NCBI GenBank assembly: GCA_002412935.1
Contig: DHWA01000048.1
Location: 1 to 6,036, forward strand
Reading direction: 5' to 3'
Source of the DNA: Patescibacteria group bacterium UBA5194
Lineage (GTDB): Bacteria; Patescibacteriota; Gracilibacteria; BD1-5; UBA6164
Length of the DNA stretch: 6,036 nt
Shown here: piece after piece, positions 5,742 to 6,036 of the stretch
Numbering within the stretch: position 1 is the first letter of the stretch
How the letters are laid out: every line of letters starts with the position of its first letter
Notes under the pieces: model-generated
What the model was told of the DNA's origin: nothing
What the model saw: only the letters and a program-made list of their open reading frames with translations
Database searches by the model: none
Program-made: the position numbers and the translations under genes

Positions 5742-6036
5742 ATGAAAAAATTACTTCTTTTTGTAGCTATATTGTTTATCTCGTTTTCTTGAGTTTCTTA
5801 TGCAGTTTCAAAATTTAATTATGAAAGTGCTTTGCAAATAGCAAATGAATATATAGCTAATTCTAGTTTTGATGAGAATTGGAAAGATTATAATCCTACA
5901 ATAGTAGAAAAATGAAAAGAGTTTCATACAGATGATGATAGTAAAATATCATATATAGAATTTAAAGTAAGCTGTGATAATAATCCAGATTGTTGATTTA
6001 TAATGGTTAACTTTGATTGAGATGATGTAACTGTAC
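5742..6036 (+). CDS. Secreted protein of unknown function, 5' part
   Basis: The first 98 codons of a protein that runs off the right edge, with four TGA glycines (17, 58, 85, 93). It opens with a classical Sec signal peptide: MKK, a hydrophobic core about 4-15, and a signal peptidase I site after SYA at 19-21. The mature part starts with an amphipathic stretch, YESALQIANEYI, then strands ISYIEFKVSC (69-78) and CGFIMVNFDGDDVTV (84-98). Cys78 and Cys84 could form a disulfide after export. This helix plus hairpin with FIMVNFDGDD recalls the inhibitory propeptides of streptopain-like C10 proteases and related domains; that is a loose resemblance, and no catalytic part lies in the window. The ATG is fixed by the signal peptide. 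The poly-G promoter at 5663-5691 suggests variable expression of this exported protein. Confidence 0.85.

Overview
The window is a stretch of a very AT-rich genome that reads TGA as glycine (translation table 25). That points to Absconditabacteria (SR1) or Gracilibacteria (BD1-5/GN02) of the Patescibacteria/CPR. The evidence is direct: conserved glycines of several recognisable proteins are written TGA. These include the RNP1 motif of an RRM protein, the PP-loop of ThiI, motif 3 of PheS and the glycine-rich loop of a polysaccharide pyruvyl transferase-like protein. I count about 61 in-frame TGA codons over seven reading frames, and standard-code gene finding shatters nearly all of these genes. 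Arginine is almost always AGA/AGG. No start codon is preceded by a recognisable Shine-Dalgarno sequence.

Layout from left to right. Positions 1-179 hold a perfect 36-nt palindrome and a U-tract terminator. Position 180-482 (minus) is a complete 100-residue RRM RNA-binding protein with a leader of about 115 nt that contains several hairpins and a good promoter. A divergent plus-strand gene at 693-1844 encodes a polysaccharide pyruvyl transferase family protein that carries a small palindromic repeat in its reading frame. Three minus-strand frames follow: pheS (3780-2725), a nucleoside 2-deoxyribosyltransferase-like protein (2661-2281), and a small unrecognised and possibly decayed frame ending at 1881. 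A second copy of the palindromic repeat lies just downstream of pheS; pheT is not adjacent. A 347-bp divergent spacer (3781-4127) contains a 15-bp hairpin. Then come thiI (4128-5612, plus) and the start of a secreted protein (5742 to the window edge, plus).

The most striking site lies between thiI and the secreted-protein gene. A near-consensus sigma70-type promoter (TTGACT, exactly 17 nt, TACAAT) has a run of nine G filling the right half of its spacer. In such an AT-rich sequence this looks like a slippage-prone phase-variation switch for an exported protein. The thiI terminator hairpin begins at the last base of the -10 box, so transcripts from this promoter would lack part of the hairpin's left arm.

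The genes are mostly unlinked housekeeping functions (translation, tRNA thiolation, RNA binding) mixed with envelope or secreted functions. I see no defence system, CRISPR array, rRNA or tRNA gene.
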